Source: Clostridiales bacterium
GTDB lineage: Bacteria > Bacillota_A > Clostridia > Oscillospirales > Oscillospiraceae
Length of the DNA stretch: 21,204 bases
Assembly: GCA_019417795.1 (NCBI GenBank)
Contig: DXUR01000012.1
Coordinates: 1-21,204, forward strand
Direction: 5' to 3'
Part shown: in pieces, positions 20,893 to 21,204 of the stretch
Position numbering within the stretch: position 1 is the stretch's first letter
How the letters are laid out: every line of letters begins with the position of its first letter
Notes under the pieces: model-generated
Databases searched by the model: none
Told to the model about the DNA's origin: nothing
Seen by the model: the letters and a program-made list of their open reading frames with translations, nothing else
Made by a program: the position numbers and the translations under genes

Positions 20893-21204
20893 GCGGCAGC
20901 ACCGGCTTTCAGTTCCGCATCCACCTCCCGGATGCGCCGCGCAATGGCTTCAATGACATGGACGGTGACGCTGTTGCCTGCCTGCTTATAGGCCTGAGCG
21001 TCGGACTGGATGGCGAGGATGCGGTCGATCTGCCATTCTTCAAAGCCTTGGAGTCGCAGACACTCGCGGGGCATGAGGCGGCGGATGCGCCCGCCGTTTT
21101 CCACGATCCCTTGGATACAGCTGGTTTCCAATGTATGGGCAATATCACGCCCAACGCGCCCGCGGCGGGTGTTGCTGCCTGCGTAGCCCAAATCCACCGT
21201 ATCG
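20889..21204 (-). CDS. C5-cytosine DNA methyltransferase, C-terminal part only
   Basis: The last 104 or so residues of a DNA (cytosine-5) methyltransferase. The end of the target-recognition region is followed by RRLMPRECLRLQGF, a conserved C-terminal motif of the family, and QAGNSVTV, motif X. The frame is open to the right edge; the GTG at 21197 is internal, not a start. The catalytic Pro-Cys motif lies outside the window. It overlaps the amidoligase start by 4 bp. With the beta-class enzyme at 13012-13746 it gives the element two DNA methylation activities. Confidence 0.92.
   Translation of the reverse strand, partial: DTVDLGYAGSNTRRGRVGRDIAHTLETSCIQGIVENGGRIRRLMPRECLRLQGFEEWQIDRILAIQSDAQAYKQAGNSVTVHVIEAIARRIREVDAELKAGAAA

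Overview
This window looks like the interior of an integrative and conjugative element (ICE) of the Tn1549/CTn type from a gut Clostridia bacterium (Oscillospiraceae or Lachnospiraceae). The reasons are the conserved order of transfer genes on one strand (MobC, relaxase, PcfB, VirD4-like coupling protein, Maff2-type small membrane protein, TrbL/VirB6, PrgI, VirB4, NlpC/P60 hydrolase), strong GGAGG ribosome binding sites, and a fairly high GC content. No integrase, excisionase, att site, replication gene or tRNA is visible, so neither element end is inside the window.

Layout, in transcription order (right to left, minus strand). (1) 21204-18548: the tail of a C5 cytosine DNA methyltransferase, an amidoligase, an 85-aa unknown and a gamma-glutamylcyclotransferase, all joined by overlapping or near-overlapping starts, then an 88-aa unknown ending in a strong terminator. 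(2) 18462-16932: a DUF3846 protein overlapping an element-borne S-adenosylmethionine synthetase. (3) 16505-13012: a PP-loop PAPS-reductase-family protein, a beta-helix repeat protein, a protein with a DUF4406-like C-terminal half, an ICE hypothetical protein and a beta-class DNA methyltransferase, tightly packed. (4) 12918-10835: a 90-aa protein, a HipA/CtkA-like kinase and a broken Fic gene behind a good promoter. (5) 10834-10486: non-coding DNA full of inverted repeats, the best oriT candidate. (6) 10485 to the left edge: the mobilization and type IV secretion operon.

Three genes run the other way (plus strand), each with its own sigma70-type promoter: an HU-family DNA-binding protein (16618-16890) and two small membrane proteins (4666-5004 and 18960-19169). 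Both membrane protein genes end within two bases of a converging minus-strand gene.

How they may work together (inference): MobC and the relaxase process oriT. PcfB and VirD4 deliver the complex to a channel of VirB4, PrgI, TrbL and the Maff2 protein, and the NlpC/P60 enzyme opens peptidoglycan. The two DNA methyltransferases and the SAM synthetase form a plausible self-supplied DNA-protection unit. The amidoligase and cyclotransferase form a metabolite- or protein-modification unit of unknown target. A repeated control layout stands out: hairpins, two of them classic terminators, sit directly before the ribosome binding sites of DUF3846, the coupling protein and TrbL, which suggests read-through or attenuation control along the operons.
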